A DNA stretch of 64,000 nucleotides from Larix kaempferi (GCA_027924585.1 BSBM01001026.1:2054501-2118500); one strand, 5' to 3'; positions 34,275 to 45,725 are shown, numbered from the stretch's first letter. Made by a program: numbers and translations. Notes: generated from the letters alone by a model not told the origin.

Positions 34275-35351
34275 CGAGCGTTCGGATTGAAAACAGCTTT
34301 TCGAATCGTACTCTTGGGCGGTCGCAATATCGAGTCTAAGGAGGGATTCTCAATGGTGAGAGAAGTTGATGGTACAGTGACATCAGTTAAGGAGTCAGAA
34401 TCTTTTTCAGCATTACTTTCAGTGGATTCCTTCGAAGGGATCGGTTCTTAAGATCACAAGCGAGTGTTCAAATTGTTCATATTGTTATGCACCATGAGAA
34501 CATGCGCAGTATTGGATGGTTCCCCCTGGGTTGGGGGGGTTGAGAAATCATCTACTGGTTTTGAGTAGGAAACGGATCATTGAGGACTGCAGGAGTTAGT
34601 TTTCCACTAAGAAATTTGTGTACTTCATCTCTATGGGGACATTCTTTAGAGAAATGGTCATCTCCACGTAGTAAACAAGGATACTTTAGTTTCCGTTTCT
34701 GTTTGGTATTGTCAGGAGTGCTCTTTTGTTCCTGTTGGGCGGAAAACTTTTTGGGTTTCCCCTTGTTCTTCTTTTTATCACTGAACTTCTGAGATGAAGC
34801 TGATTAGACAGAATTCACCTCTTCAATTACAGCAAGAGCGGTTGACTTGGTGGTGTTGTGGCCGGCCGAAGTTGGGTTGGATAATCCAAGAGTGCTAGCA
34901 GCAGGATGGGTGTTAAGGGAACCAATGATTCCATCAGTTTGGAGTCCGTTATGTGGTTTCGCAGGGTCATTAACATCACGGGGTGCATCAGGCAAAATAT
35001 CAAACAAAGTGTCGGATTGAGTGTCGACGAGGTCTGTCTAGCACATGGGCAATTGCGATGGCTTGTTCTTCGGTGACAGTACCTCACATAGCAACGTCTC
35101 TTGCTATGGTAGGGATGAGGGATTTGGTGAACCAGTCTGATAGGAGCTTATCTGGAATAGGAGCTTTAATGAGACTTTGTCTCCTTTGCCACTCGTGGAT
35201 ATGATCCGAAATGTCAGTGGCGGTATTCTGACGGAGCGAGGTTAAAAGTTAGGTACCAGTCTCATACTGTATGGGCAGCTGGAAATGTGTCAAAAATTTC
35301 ATGGAAAGAGAACCAAAATCAGGAAAAGAGTGGGGTGGCAACTCAATGTAC
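34275..35351 (-). pseudogene. Tat-A gag, middle and C-terminal part
   Basis: The minus strand continues from the solo LTR with KWYIELPPHSF, then FQLPIQYETGT, a stop, HIHEWQRRQSLIKAP and LLSDWFTKSLIP. A zinc knuckle CLLRGDDHFSKEC near 34690 has the second Cys replaced by Arg. It ends at FNPNARA, where Tat-N was inserted; the next residues (SQIYNIVEDLAQ) are beyond Tat-N at 24060. Several stops are present. Confidence 0.85.
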
Positions 35352-35356
35352 CACTT

Positions 35357-36077
35357 TGTTAACACCCAAAAAGTGCTCACTACCTCATCTCCCTCATTAC
35401 ATGACTCATTTGTCCATATTTCCTACCATATTTGCCTCCAAAACCTTAAAAACCCATTAAAAAGCCTCCAAAAGGCCCAAAACCCCCTTTTCCCCCCAAA
35501 ATAATGTAAATTCCTCCAAAAATAGCAAAAACCCTCTAAAAAGGGAATAAAAAATACAAAAAAGAGGAAAAAGAGGGAAAGAAGGAAGCAAACACCCTAT
35601 ACAACTGACCTAAACCATATGGTGCCCAAAACCATGGGTCAGCACTCCACCACTAAAAACCTTAAATAGGTGATGGAGGCTCCCCATTTTTCATCCACAA
35701 TCATCCCTATCCTTACGCTGCTGAAAATTCCCTTGAAACCCTAGCTCTCCACTTGGAGCTAATTCTTGAGAACCCTTTTGGCCCCATTTCCAAAACATCT
35801 TTGGAATAAGGAAAATGAACAACACTGGAGCTGGAAGAAACCCTCTTGGACTGTTGCAAAGGCTCCACCAACCTCTACATCTAAGTTAATTTTTAATACA
35901 AAAAGAGAGATCTTCACCATATTTTCCATGTTTTGTTATTTATGTTCATGCTCATGTTAGTTTAATTTTATTTTATTGTACTGTCATATTTCACCATTTT
36001 TCTGAACTGCTACTAAGGAGTCCTTTCTCCTTAGTAGGTGCTCATTTGCACAAGCTAGGATGAAAACCCTAGCTACA
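35357..36077 (+). repeat. Solo LTR of the Tat-N family, 721 bp
   Basis: Starts TGTTAACACCCAAAAAGTGC and ends CCTAGCTACA. It is flanked by a perfect five-base duplication CACTT (35352-35356 and 36078-36082). It is more diverged from the two Tat-N LTRs than they are from each other, so it came from a separate insertion that lost its interior by LTR recombination. Without it, Tat-A gag reads through SAAKWYIE in one frame. Confidence 0.93.
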
Positions 36078-37390
36078 CACTTGGCAGCCGAACCAGTGAG
36101 AGTCTTTTGAAACAATCTAAGACAAATCGAATCATCCATTAAGGAATTAGATGAACGCCATAAGTGGTATGTCATCACGTGGTTTTTAGGGTCTTCACCT
36201 GGCTTGCCATCAAATTTGGGGATATCAGACGGAAGTTTCACTGGAATTGGTGGCCAGTTAGATCCTTGGTAAATAGGATCATTGGTTAAACGGGATAGGT
36301 CAGGCAGGTCCAAAGTAGCCAGGAAGGGAAGCTATGGGTTAGGCTGCGCATATTGATAATATAGATAAGGCGTGTAAGGACCAAACTGATCATAAGGTGT
36401 ACCAAGAGGAAACTGACCATAGGGGGGTGTGCCGTCTGGACCGTAAGGAGGTCCGCCACCATCAGGTGGTCCATTCCAGCAAGGTGGGGGCCCACCTCCA
36501 TGACCAAGAGGGGGTGGAGGTCCGCCGCCACCACCAGAAGGAGGTGGGGGTCCATAACCATAATAAGGTGGCCCACCACCGCCTCTTCCTGGAGGGGGTG
36601 GGGGACCACTTCCGCCGCTAGAAGGATGGGGGCCCCCACCACCTCCACCGCTGGAAGGATGAGGGTCTCCACCACCACCGCCACCAACATAGTAATTAGG
36701 TCCTCCACTGCCTCTTCCTGGAGAAGGTGGTGGACCACCTCCGCCACCCGAAGGGAAATGTCATCCTCCACCATGATAGGGTGGTCCCTCGTCACCTCCG
36801 CGGGGATGGGGTGGTGGATCATTCCCTCCACCACCGGAAGGGTGAGGGATGTTGTTGGTAAAATGAGGTGGGCCTCCACCAAGGTTAGGTGGGGGCCTGC
36901 CACCTCCAGCAATAGGTGTAGGACGGTCGATTGGGGGTGGTTGTGCTTGAGGGATAGTTGGTTGGGGTCCGTGTTGCAACACAGGTTGTTGCCCCCATAG
37001 AGTGTATGGATTCCTGGGATAAGGTATCCCATATGGTTCATTTCCAGGATTACGTTGGCCCGACACAGGGTTAACAGAACCTGGATACGTTTGACTCCAT
37101 GAGGGTTGAGTTACATTTGACGGCCCCCCAACATGAGATAATCCCATTGTGGATGGTCTAGCAAGTTGGGAAGGTCCGTTGGGGATTCCACCACCGATGT
37201 TCTAGTTAGGAAATGGGGGTTGCCACCCAGCCACAGTAAGTTGACCACTATTCACAGGTTGAACCAATGTAGGTTGTTGACTAGCTACCATAGTAATAAC
37301 ATTACCAATAAGATAATCTGTGGGAATGGATGTTATAGGTCAAACTTGCACCTCTCCGTCCGTCATCACCTCGAGCTGTTGATCACATAA
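36078..37390 (-). pseudogene. Tat-A gag, N-terminal part
   Basis: From about 37390 the minus strand reads EVMTDGEVQV, PTDYLIGNVITMV, then MGLSHVGGPSNVTQ. A long Gly/Pro-rich low-complexity stretch follows (about 36900-36400, runs such as GGGGPPPSPGRG). The gag core then reads LDLPDLSRLTNDPIY, LPSDIPKFDGKPGEDP and RLFQKTLTGSAAK at the solo LTR edge. A single-base shift and stops occur in the Gly/Pro part. The true start codon is uncertain. Confidence 0.82.
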
Positions 37391-37484
37391 AATGAAAACT
37401 TGGATGGAGGAGCATGTTGACCTTAGATGATACTTTGACTTACTCCATTTCCTAATTTTACTGGAAAAACCCTAAACATATCAT

Positions 37485-37680
37485 TTTGAGATATGAGCGC
37501 TACTCTACCTAGAGAGACTAGCGCCCATACGCTACTCCAATGTACAATAGTAGCACCCAAAGCCTTATGGGTGCTACTTCTTCTCAGCATAGTAGCGCTC
37601 AGCATTTAAAATTGAATGAGCGCTAGTTGGTAAGCACTAAAGTAGCGCCCTATACGCTACTTCACTGAATAATAGTCGCA
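37485..37680. repeat. Cluster of short hairpins with GTAGCG / CGCTAC arms
   Basis: Several hairpins lie in series: GTAGCACCCA pairing with TGGGTGCTAC (about 37552-37581), TAGCGCTCA with TGAGCGCTA (about 37593-37626), and TAGCGCCCATACGCTA types near 37510 and 37645. The phrase TTTTGAGATATGAGCGCTACTC also occurs at about 38549, with another GTAGCGCCCATACGCTAC at 38587-38604. Confidence 0.75.
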
Positions 37681-37802
37681 TACATATCAAAAGATGATTA
37701 AAAAATAATTAATTTTCTCGAGGAGGATTAGTTGCTGGTAGTTTGCCAACTTCCCCAACTTCCTCCATAACCATACATTGACCTGAACTACTTCTCTAAT
37801 CC

Positions 37803-37810
37803 TATAAATA
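37803..37810 (+). promoter_or_regulatory. Tat-B LTR TATA box
   Basis: TATAAATA follows CTAATCC on the plus strand, about 570 bp before the primer site, which fits a U3/R border near 37840. Confidence 0.6.
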
Positions 37811-38377
37811 CAAGGAATACTAAAGAGAAAGGTTAGATGGATTAATGGAGAAACTTTGAGACATAGAGATCTGAAGAAGAAGCTTGCATTTGGCGGAGTT
37901 GATACTGAAGATATCCAAGCTAGAGAAGAGCAAGAGCCCAGAATCAAGTTGCAGGAGCCTGTCATAGAGTCAGGTATACTTGTACATCAATTTACTTTTG
38001 ACAATAAAGGTTGAAGTGTCTTTCTTGTTCCAATTTAAATGTGTTCTGAAATGACATCTTAATTTGGATCTGTTTTGGTCAGTATTGAATGTTAAACATT
38101 GTTTTTGTTTTTCTTCAAGCTTTATATATTGCCCAAGATGCTTTGAGAAAGGTATTGTTATTGCAGGTTTACTGAAAGGAAAGTGGATTTGAAGGTTGAG
38201 CACAAGATCAAGTTAAGGCTAGGATCAAACTTCGATTGAAAGGTGTGTTCTTAAGATCCATAATTTATTTCCTTTCATAAATATTTCTGTAATATCATCA
38301 ATACACTTACCTGTCACCCTACTCCAGTTGATAGCATTAGTTTCCTTGCTAGAGGGTAGATTTGCCCGCCAATAGAC

Positions 38378-38395
38378 CGGCGACTCCGCTGGGGA
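38378..38395 (+). promoter_or_regulatory. Tat-B primer binding site
   Basis: CGGCGACTCCGCTGGGGA, one base different from the TGGCGACTCC(G/A)CTGGGGA site used by Tat/Ogre-type elements. Confidence 0.75.
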
Positions 38396-40025
38396 AAGTT
38401 GAGTTTTTACTCTAGGAAACCTTGTTCTTGTTTGTCTTCCCAAGATTGTTTTGACTCCTTTGATGTGTTGAGAAACCCTGTAGGTATCCACTGCCTGTTT
38501 CTTTCTGCTTCCATCAGTCTTGTGGTATCTTTCAGAGTCAGTTTTTTAAGCTTTTGAGATATGAGCGCTACTCTGCTGTACATACAGTAGCGCCCATACG
38601 CTACTGTGCTATACATACAATAGCGCCTGTTAGCACTCGGATTTTCCTTGGGCTGTATCAAAGAAACCCGAGGTAACCTATTTCAAACCAATCTTTAGAC
38701 TGAAAGTTGGCCTCCTTCAGCCAGAGAGGGCTCTCTCGGCAAATCTGCCATCCAATGTCACCACGATAGCAGTTTGACAATGAAACTCAAGGGCCAATTT
38801 GTAAAATAAATAAAAACTTAAGGATTTTTAATGAGGTGGCTAGATCAACATGAACAGGATACCATTGGGCAATGGAGTCGAGAAAACAGAAAAATATAGA
38901 CCAGCAGTTAAACAAATATTTTCATACAAAGGCAAGATAGCTGTCTTATTACAGTCAATAAGATTTTTGCAGGTGATAGGGAAAGAAATAAAGACAGTCC
39001 ATTAACAGCAGGCATCAATTTTCAGATGAATCTACCGTTAATTTTAGAGAAATAAATGGATGCTTAGAAGCGAATAAATCGAGGCATAGAAACATGAATC
39101 TCAATCTATTATGAACGTTCATCTAAGCATAGAAGAAAACGACATAATGAAAGGAATAACGCAGAAAGTAAACTTGCACAAGTAGAGAAAGGAAATGGTA
39201 CAGACTGCAATTTTTAAACAACACATGAATCTTTGAAGAAAAACCTGCTCAGTCCTGAGATCTGTATTAATTTCTGCAAACCCTGCAAAACACCCAAAAT
39301 GGGTCTCTCCTTACATAAAATCCAACCCTTTACATTGCAAAAAATGCAAAATTTATACAAAATTTTTCCCTATGAGCAAACCCTAACTGTATTTTTTCTA
39401 AAAATAAACCACCGATACTAAAATAACAATCAAATAACTAATCGTTACTTTACAAGAATTAATTTTTAAACTCTAAATGACGGAAAATCTGGAATGTTGT
39501 TCTCGGAAACTAAAAGATGGCTGCCAGCTATCTCTATTTATTCACTTCTTCCACCGATATTTAATATTCTGCCACCTGTTGATATTCTGCCTGGAATTTT
39601 GGGCTTTCGGAGGCGCTCCATTTCATCGCCACTACTCCATGGATCTCGCAGTTCATTTCAGAAAATAATACTGCTGCAAAGATGTTTCAATGCCTTCTCA
39701 TATCATGAATACCACATTTTGTTGTCACCCGATTTGGTTTAGGAATTACTCCGTAATTAAAATAAAAAACATTGTATAGTGGCACATATATTCCATCACC
39801 TCCACGTCCTCTGGGACCCTTTTGAAAGCTTCTTTAGCTTATCGAGCTGTTTGTAGTGCCTCTCCATTTCTTTCTGTCGCGTATGCTTGCATATACTAGC
39901 AGTCCATCCATATTTCTTATACATCTTCTGTCTTTTTCTTTTGGGCGAAATGGCATTAGGGTTTAGAAAGTTTTGACTTTTCGATTAAAAGGAAAAAACA
40001 AATGCCGAAAATGGGACCACCTCCC

Positions 40026-40033
40026 TTTTATAA
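40026..40033 (-). promoter_or_regulatory. Candidate TATA box in Ath-N 3' LTR
   Basis: The minus strand reads TTATAAAAGGGAG. If used, U3 is 41833-40000 and R-U5 is 40000-38628. The TFIIE-alpha-like fragment would then lie in U3, upstream of the start site. Confidence 0.5.
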
Positions 40034-40435
40034 CATTCCCAATGGATGGTATCCGCGCGGGTTTGGAGTGGTTTGCAATACAACTTTTCACGTATCCGGA
40101 CGCATCAGAAATGGACACGTTGCATGGTGGTTTTTGTTCCGCGACCACTAACCGACGTTATCTCACGAACATGTGAACGACGCGGGATGGATTAGGGACC
40201 GTAGATCTTTCTCTCTGACTTTTGGCAAACATCCCATACGATACATCTTGACAGACTTGACGCCCTTGCTATGTCTTCACCTGCCGTATCAATTTCCTTA
40301 GCAACATTACTTCTGTCACCAATATTTGAATGCAGAATATAACTGCTTCCAACTTGATATTTTCCATCTTAACTGTAAAAAGTACGTAGCCGAATGGAGG
40401 ATGGCGTATTCGTTGTAAGGTTGTTGCTTCTGCTT

Positions 40436-40698
40436 CTTGCTGTCACTTTCAACAACGAGTTCAGCATTGCAATTTTCACAGTGAAAACTATCCTCAGTAA
40501 GGCTGATCAGTTGCATGCATTTAAGGCTGAATACCTGCGACTGCAATTAGGACAGATATATTCCTGAAGTGTATTCCTGTCCTCTAGTTCATCTTTCAAT
40601 CTTTTCTTCCTCCGATGGATTTTGTATCTGACAACATCGTAAGTCTGTGCATAGTCTAAACAACAATAAGAATGTGTATGGAGCTTCAGCTTTTCTTC
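40436..40698 (-). pseudogene. Captured TFIIE-alpha fragment in Ath-N 3' LTR
   Basis: The minus strand encodes KLHTHSYCCLDYAQ, DVVRYKIHRRKKRLKDELED and NTLQEYICPNC. After a one-base deletion near 40515 it continues LQLISLTEDSFHCENCNAEL and VVESD. The spaced ICPNC...HCENC pair is the zinc ribbon of the general transcription factor IIE large subunit, and the surrounding residues match my knowledge of plant TFIIE-alpha closely. About 85 residues are recognisable; the N-terminal winged helix and the acidic C-terminus are absent. It is a gene fragment carried by the LTR, not a working gene. Orientation is the same as the element. Confidence 0.85.
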
Positions 40699-42125
40699 AC
40701 CTATAATCCTGTTCACGCCGATAATAGATGAACTCTGACTTTCGAGCTTTACATTCCCTATTTTTATAACTACCACGGCAATTATTATTTGTGACAACCG
40801 ATGCTTCCTCAACACAAATGTTGTGATCTGAATATAAGGGTTTATCTTTTGATAGCGTCTCTTCATAGACTCTAATGTCTTCGGCTTCGGCATTTTTAGG
40901 GTTCTCTCCAAGTATTGTTGAGACCAAAGAAGTTCTACCTTCAGCAGTATTACCAAGAACATCAACAAAAACCCCAATCGAGACATCAAGATGAATGTTT
41001 GGATATTGTAATTCTTTATGCTTTCAGGACTGTCAATGATTTAACTGATCTTCTTCGAGGTACTCATTGACGATCGATTGATTCCCTAACCTCGCCTTCC
41101 TGGACTTTTGATATTTAAAAGATACCTGGGCACACATTTGTTTCTGAGAGACGGTCTTTTGGGGTGTTGTATACATCTGCTAAAAACAAAACTCTACAAG
41201 TCGATGGATCTACTTTGCGAAAATAACTTCCTCAATTGCAAAGGCTCTGCGATTTTCATTTTTAACTCTGAAAGTTTATCTCATATGCATAGCGGATCAT
41301 TTCTTTCCACTCTTTATATATTCCAATACCTTCAATTTAAGCCAAGCAACGAAGGAATGAGAGGCTTTAAGCCTCGGCGCTAAAGTGATGGAGGATATAT
41401 GTGGTCTTTGACTCGGCTCTAGTCATTTGACAAGCCCTCGGTGCTGGGCATCATATCTTTTGCTCCAGTTTCTAATTAGCATTCGGGTTCATTATAAGAA
41501 TCAAAGTCTCCTTTGTAAGAATGTGGTCTTGGGCTATATTATTTCATATAAAAATTAAAAGTGCTTTGCCTCTTAACTTTTGACTTTGGCTAAAGTCTCT
41601 TTTGAAAATCCTCTAAGTCCCTTATAGAAACATAAAATTTGAACATAGGCTCATGACCAAAATTTATTTTATTTTTATTTAAACAATCTTCCTTTCGTAA
41701 TATTGGTATAGTACCGTCGAGGACAAAATGCTTCTTTCTTGGCCAAGTTTAAAACTATCATGCAAACTGATCTGTTTTGCGCCATCAATGTTGCCAGAAG
41801 ATAATTAACCAAAATTTTTACTGAGTGCCAACAACTGGCTCCTACTGGGGAAGCTGTCCTCCCAGCGAGGCAGCAAAGAACACCGTAGACCATGTGCCTG
41901 ACCATTGGGCGGCTCCCAATCCTGAAAACTGCAACCTGTAACCTGTATCCTGTATCCAGTCCTCCATCCAAAACTGTAACCGAAAACCTCTTAACTATAG
42001 AAAACTGAAAACTCACATGCTGAAACTGAACTGAAGACAATACTGTACATACTGAAGACTGCTTGCCTGGAAAACTTATTTCTCCTACCTACCCTACCTT
42101 TATAATGTCAAAGAATTTCCATCAA

Positions 42126-43394
42126 TCAAGTAATTCGGAAACACCAATAAAGCCAATCCATTAGGTTTCCAAACAATCTAACTCCTTTGCCGTGTTCAAA
42201 ATAAGCCAATAACAGAAAATATGACAGTATAGGCAACCACTGATAATCTTTATTCTCAAAATAAAAACCCAGCTGCAAATCGAAACTGAGAAATTTCTTC
42301 ATATACTCAAGTATAGGATCAAAAAAGATACATTTTATTTGAAGTACCTTTGGATTTTTTGCAACTTGACGGGAGAGTTGGAATATTTTTTCTTTCTTAA
42401 CATTCTTTTCCACAAATGAATGATTATCCTCATAATCTAATGCCTCCTCAAATAGCAAACACTCTGCAAGGTCATTAAATATGACAGCTCTATCTTTTTG
42501 ATGAAAGAAACTGGTGTCTAATAGATGATTTTCTTGCGGAGAATCATCATCACTAATGGATTCTTTCAAAAGATATTCATTACTGTCACCATTTAATTTC
42601 AGATTCACATGCCCAAAAATGGAAGAAGATTGACTTACATATTCCGGAATATGTGAACACTGCAAATCTGTATAAGCAGGTGTCGTAGCATGACTCTGTA
42701 GGAGCTGATCTATTTCTTCTTCTGTTAAAAGAGGAGGTGGCTTGTGCATTTTCTGAATCAAACAACTATCATTTTCCTTCTCTTCTGCAGATTGATGCTG
42801 AGTGCATTCTTCATTTGTATATAAAGAAGTAGATGAATCATTATTTGTTTCTGAATAGAGCTCATGGGAATCTACTTTTATTTCTCCATTGACTTTATCT
42901 ACAGCTAGCTTCTCTTGATCATCATGGCTATGGACTTGCGAAGAAAAATGATAAAATATTTCAGACATGTCTTCATCATTCATACCTTCCAGATCTTCGT
43001 CAATATTTTCAAGATATTGTATGAAACCCTCAAACTGATCACAACAGTTTTCCACTAAAGATAAAGCTGGAAAATCTACTGTATAATGCTCATAAAATGC
43101 TATGTGAAAATCTTTTAAAGAAAACAAGCTACCAGGTCTTAAACTTTCATACCAATCCCTTGCTTTTCCTTCTAAAGAAGCCATGAACATCTTCATCAGA
43201 CAGTCCTCATGAAACCTAATCTTCAGCTTGTGTATATGCGCATGAAATTTGATTAAATGTAAAGCAGCATTATCACTATTTTCATCTCTGAATTTAGGCA
43301 AATAAGACTGCCAATCTATTTTAGGAATTTGATTCGGAAAACCGGGAATATGAGACCTGCTCATAGGAGCATACCTTCTTAATAACGAGGCCAT
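42126..43394 (-). CDS. Ath-N gag-like protein, 422 aa
   Basis: An intact frame from ATG 43394. The core has a gag-type capsid pattern: PKIDWQSYLPKFRDEN, LIKFHAHIHKLKIRFHEDC, MKMFMASLEGKARDWYESL and FSLKDFHIAFYEHY. The C-terminal half is acidic and hydrophilic without known domains, and no zinc knuckle was seen. It is the only gene of the element. An intact gag with nothing else suggests that the particle protein is made in cis and the enzymes in trans. Upstream in the leader a 31-base phrase with GGAGTCGCCA is repeated (43457 and 43502). Confidence 0.82.
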   Translation of the reverse strand: MASLLRRYAPMSRSHIPGFPNQIPKIDWQSYLPKFRDENSDNAALHLIKFHAHIHKLKIRFHEDCLMKMFMASLEGKARDWYESLRPGSLFSLKDFHIAFYEHYTVDFPALSLVENCCDQFEGFIQYLENIDEDLEGMNDEDMSEIFYHFSSQVHSHDDQEKLAVDKVNGEIKVDSHELYSETNNDSSTSLYTNEECTQHQSAEEKENDSCLIQKMHKPPPLLTEEEIDQLLQSHATTPAYTDLQCSHIPEYVSQSSSIFGHVNLKLNGDSNEYLLKESISDDDSPQENHLLDTSFFHQKDRAVIFNDLAECLLFEEALDYEDNHSFVEKNVKKEKIFQLSRQVAKNPKVLQIKCIFFDPILEYMKKFLSFDLQLGFYFENKDYQWLPILSYFLLLAYFEHGKGVRLFGNLMDWLYWCFRIT

Positions 43395-43634
43395 CTCGAA
43401 ATACTGGAACTGTAGATTCTAATTTGAAAACTGAGGAGACTTAGCCTGTGAACCAATGCAAAACTGGATTTCTTTAATGTGGAGTCGCCATGAAATTTCT
43501 GAAAACTGGATTCTTTGAAGATGGAGTCGCCAGATGAAAGATGTACAACCTTACTGATGTTTGATCGTTGTTCACCATCAACAATCAAAACTGAAAACTT
43601 TGTCGTTCATACCCAGGGAAAATGAAACCCTCGT

Positions 43635-43652
43635 CCCCGGCAACGGCGCCAA
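43635..43652 (-). promoter_or_regulatory. Ath-N primer binding site (tRNA-Asp)
   Basis: The minus strand reads TGGCGCCGTTGCCGGGGA just after the LTR. It is complementary to the 3' end of plant tRNA-Asp as I know it, and is the classic Athila site. Confidence 0.9.
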
Positions 43653-45052
43653 AATGTTAGCACTCGGATTTTCCTTGGGCTGTATCAAAGAAACCCGAGG
43701 TAACCTATTTCAAACCAATCTTTAGACTGAAAGTTGGCCTCCTTCAGCCAGAGAGGGATCTCTCGGCAAATCTGCCATCCAATGTCACCACGATAGCAGT
43801 TTGACAATGAAACTCAAGGGCCAATTTGTAAAATAAATAAAAACTTAAGGATTTTTAATGAGGTGGCTAGATCAACATGAACAGGATACCATTGGGCAAT
43901 GGAGTCGAGAAAACAGAAAAATATAGACCAGCAGTTAAACAAATATTTTCATACAAAGGCAAGATAGCTGTCTTATTACAGTCAATAAGATTTTTGCAGG
44001 TGATAGGGAAAGAAATAAAGACAGTCCATTAACAGCAGGCATCAATTTTCAGATGAATCTACCGTTAATTTTAGAGAAATAAATGGATGCTCAGAAGCGA
44101 ATAAATCGAGGCATAGAAACATGAATCTCAATCTATTATGAACGTTCATCTAAGCATAGAAGAAAACGACATAATGAAAGGAATAACGCAGAAAGTAAAC
44201 TTGCACAAGTAGAGAAAGGAAATGGTACAGACTGCAATTTTTAAACAACACATGAATCTTTGAAGAAAAACCTGCTCAGTCCTGAGATCTGTATTAATTT
44301 CTGCAAACCCTGCAAAACACCCAAAATGGGTCTCTCCTTACATAAAATCCAACCCTTTACATTGCAAAAAATGCAAAATTTATACAAAATTTTTCCCTAT
44401 GAGCAAACCCTAACTGTATTTTTTCTAAAAATAAACCACCGATACTAAAATAACAATCAAATAACTAATCGTTACTTTACAAGAATTAATTTTTAAACTC
44501 TAAATGACGGAAAATCTGGAATGTTGTTCTCGGAAACTAAAAGATGGCTGCCAGCTATCTCTATTTATTCACTTCTTCCACCGATATTTAATATTCTGCC
44601 ACCTGTTGATATTCTGCCTGGAATTTTGGGCTTTCGGAGGCGCTCCATTTCATCGCCACTACTCCATGGATCTCGCAGTTCATTTCAGAAAATAATACTG
44701 TTGCAAAGATGTTTCAATGCCTTCTCATATCATGAATACCACATTTTGTTGTCACCCGATTTGGTTTAGGAATTACTCCGTAATTAAAATAAAAAACATT
44801 GTATAGTGGCACATATATTCCATCACCTCCACGTCCTCTGGGACCCTTTTGAAAGCTTCTTTAGCTTATCGAGCTGTTTGTAGTGCCTCTCCATTTCTTT
44901 CTGTCGCGTATGCTTGCATATACTAGCAGTCCATCCATATTTCTTATACATCTTCTGTCTTTTTCTTTTGGGCGAAATGGCGTTAGGGTTTAGAAAGTTT
45001 TGACTTTTCGATTAAAAGGAAAAAACAAATGCCGAAAATGGGACCACCTCCC

Positions 45053-45060
45053 TTTTATAA
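45053..45060 (-). promoter_or_regulatory. Candidate TATA box in Ath-N 5' LTR
   Basis: TTATAAAAGGGAG on the minus strand, identical to the copy at 40026-40033. This copy would drive the element RNA. Confidence 0.5.
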
Positions 45061-45462
45061 CATTCCCAATGGATGGTATCCGCGCGGGTTTGGAGTGGTT
45101 TGCAATACAACTTTTCACGTATCCGGACGCATCAGAAATGGACACGTTGCATGGTGGTTTTTGTTCCGCGACCACTAACCGACGTTATCTCACGAACATG
45201 TGAACGACGCGGGATGGATTAGGGACCGTAGATCTTTCTCTCTGACTTTTGGCAAACATCCCATACGATACATCTTGACAGACTTGACGCCCTTGCTATG
45301 TCTTCACCTGCCGTATCAATTTCCTTAGCAACATTACTTCTGTCACCAATATTTGAATGCAGAATATAACTGCTTCCAACTTGATATTTTCCATCTTAAC
45401 TGTAAAAAGTACGTAGCCGAATGGAGGATGGCGTATTCGTTGTAAGGTTGTTGCTTCTGCTT

Positions 45463-45725
45463 CTTGCTGTCACTTTCAACAACGAGTTCAGCATTGCAAT
45501 TTTCACAGTGAAAACTATCCTCAGTAAGGCTGATCAGTTGCATGCATTTAAGGCTGAATACCTGCGACTGCAATTAGGACAGATATATTCCTGAAGTGTA
45601 TTCCTGTCCTCTAGTTCATCTTTCAATCTTTTCTTCCTCCGATGGATTTTGTATCTGACAACATCGTAAGTCTGTGCATAGTCTAAACAACAATAAGAAT
45701 GTGTATGGAGCTTCAGCTTTTCTTC
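45463..45725 (-). pseudogene. Captured TFIIE-alpha fragment in Ath-N 5' LTR
   Basis: The same fragment as at 40436-40698, including the one-base deletion. Its presence in both LTRs means it was in the element before this insertion and is copied as part of the LTR. Confidence 0.85.

Larger units (their letters stand above)
15096..37414 (-). mobile_element. Tat-A: Tat-like Ty3/gypsy element, carrying nested insertions
   Basis: On the minus strand the order is gag (about 37390 down to 34275, resumed below 24065), PR, RT, RNase H, INT, a second archaeal-type RNase H, then an antisense gene on the plus strand, a polypurine tract and the 3' LTR. A second RNase H and antisense extra genes are known features of the Tat lineage. 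Two insertions (24066-34269 and 35357-36077) interrupt gag, and removing them restores the frame. The 5' LTR is not seen; the right side is cut, probably by Tat-B. RT and INT contain stops and shifts. Confidence 0.85.
37415..38375 (+). repeat. Tat-B 5' LTR (edges tentative)
   Basis: It contains a TATA box at 37803-37810 and ends just before a Tat-type primer site. The candidate start is TGTTGACCTTAG. No second LTR is in the window for comparison. The first 260 bp hold a cluster of short inverted repeats. Confidence 0.55.
38628..41833 (-). repeat. Ath-N 3' LTR, 3206 bp
   Basis: Plus strand TGTTAGCACTCGG...GAGTGCCAACA. The ends form an imperfect 11-base inverted repeat. It holds a TATA box on the minus strand and a captured gene fragment (40436-40698) in the presumed U3. 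Confidence 0.97.

Noticed and set aside
36286-37041. 251-codon minus-strand frame rich in Leu and Val
   Set aside because: It is a shifted reading of the Gly/Pro-rich gag tract; the gag frame beside it connects to the conserved core.
40890-40990. Walker-A-like VLGNTAEGRTSLVSTILG on the minus strand of the Ath-N LTR, suggesting a second captured gene
   Set aside because: The Lys of the motif is Arg, the flanking residues match no family I know, and the frame ends soon. Too weak to call.
39233-41383. Several plus-strand frames in the Ath-N LTR, present twice
   Set aside because: They are duplicated only because the LTR is duplicated. None has a recognisable motif.
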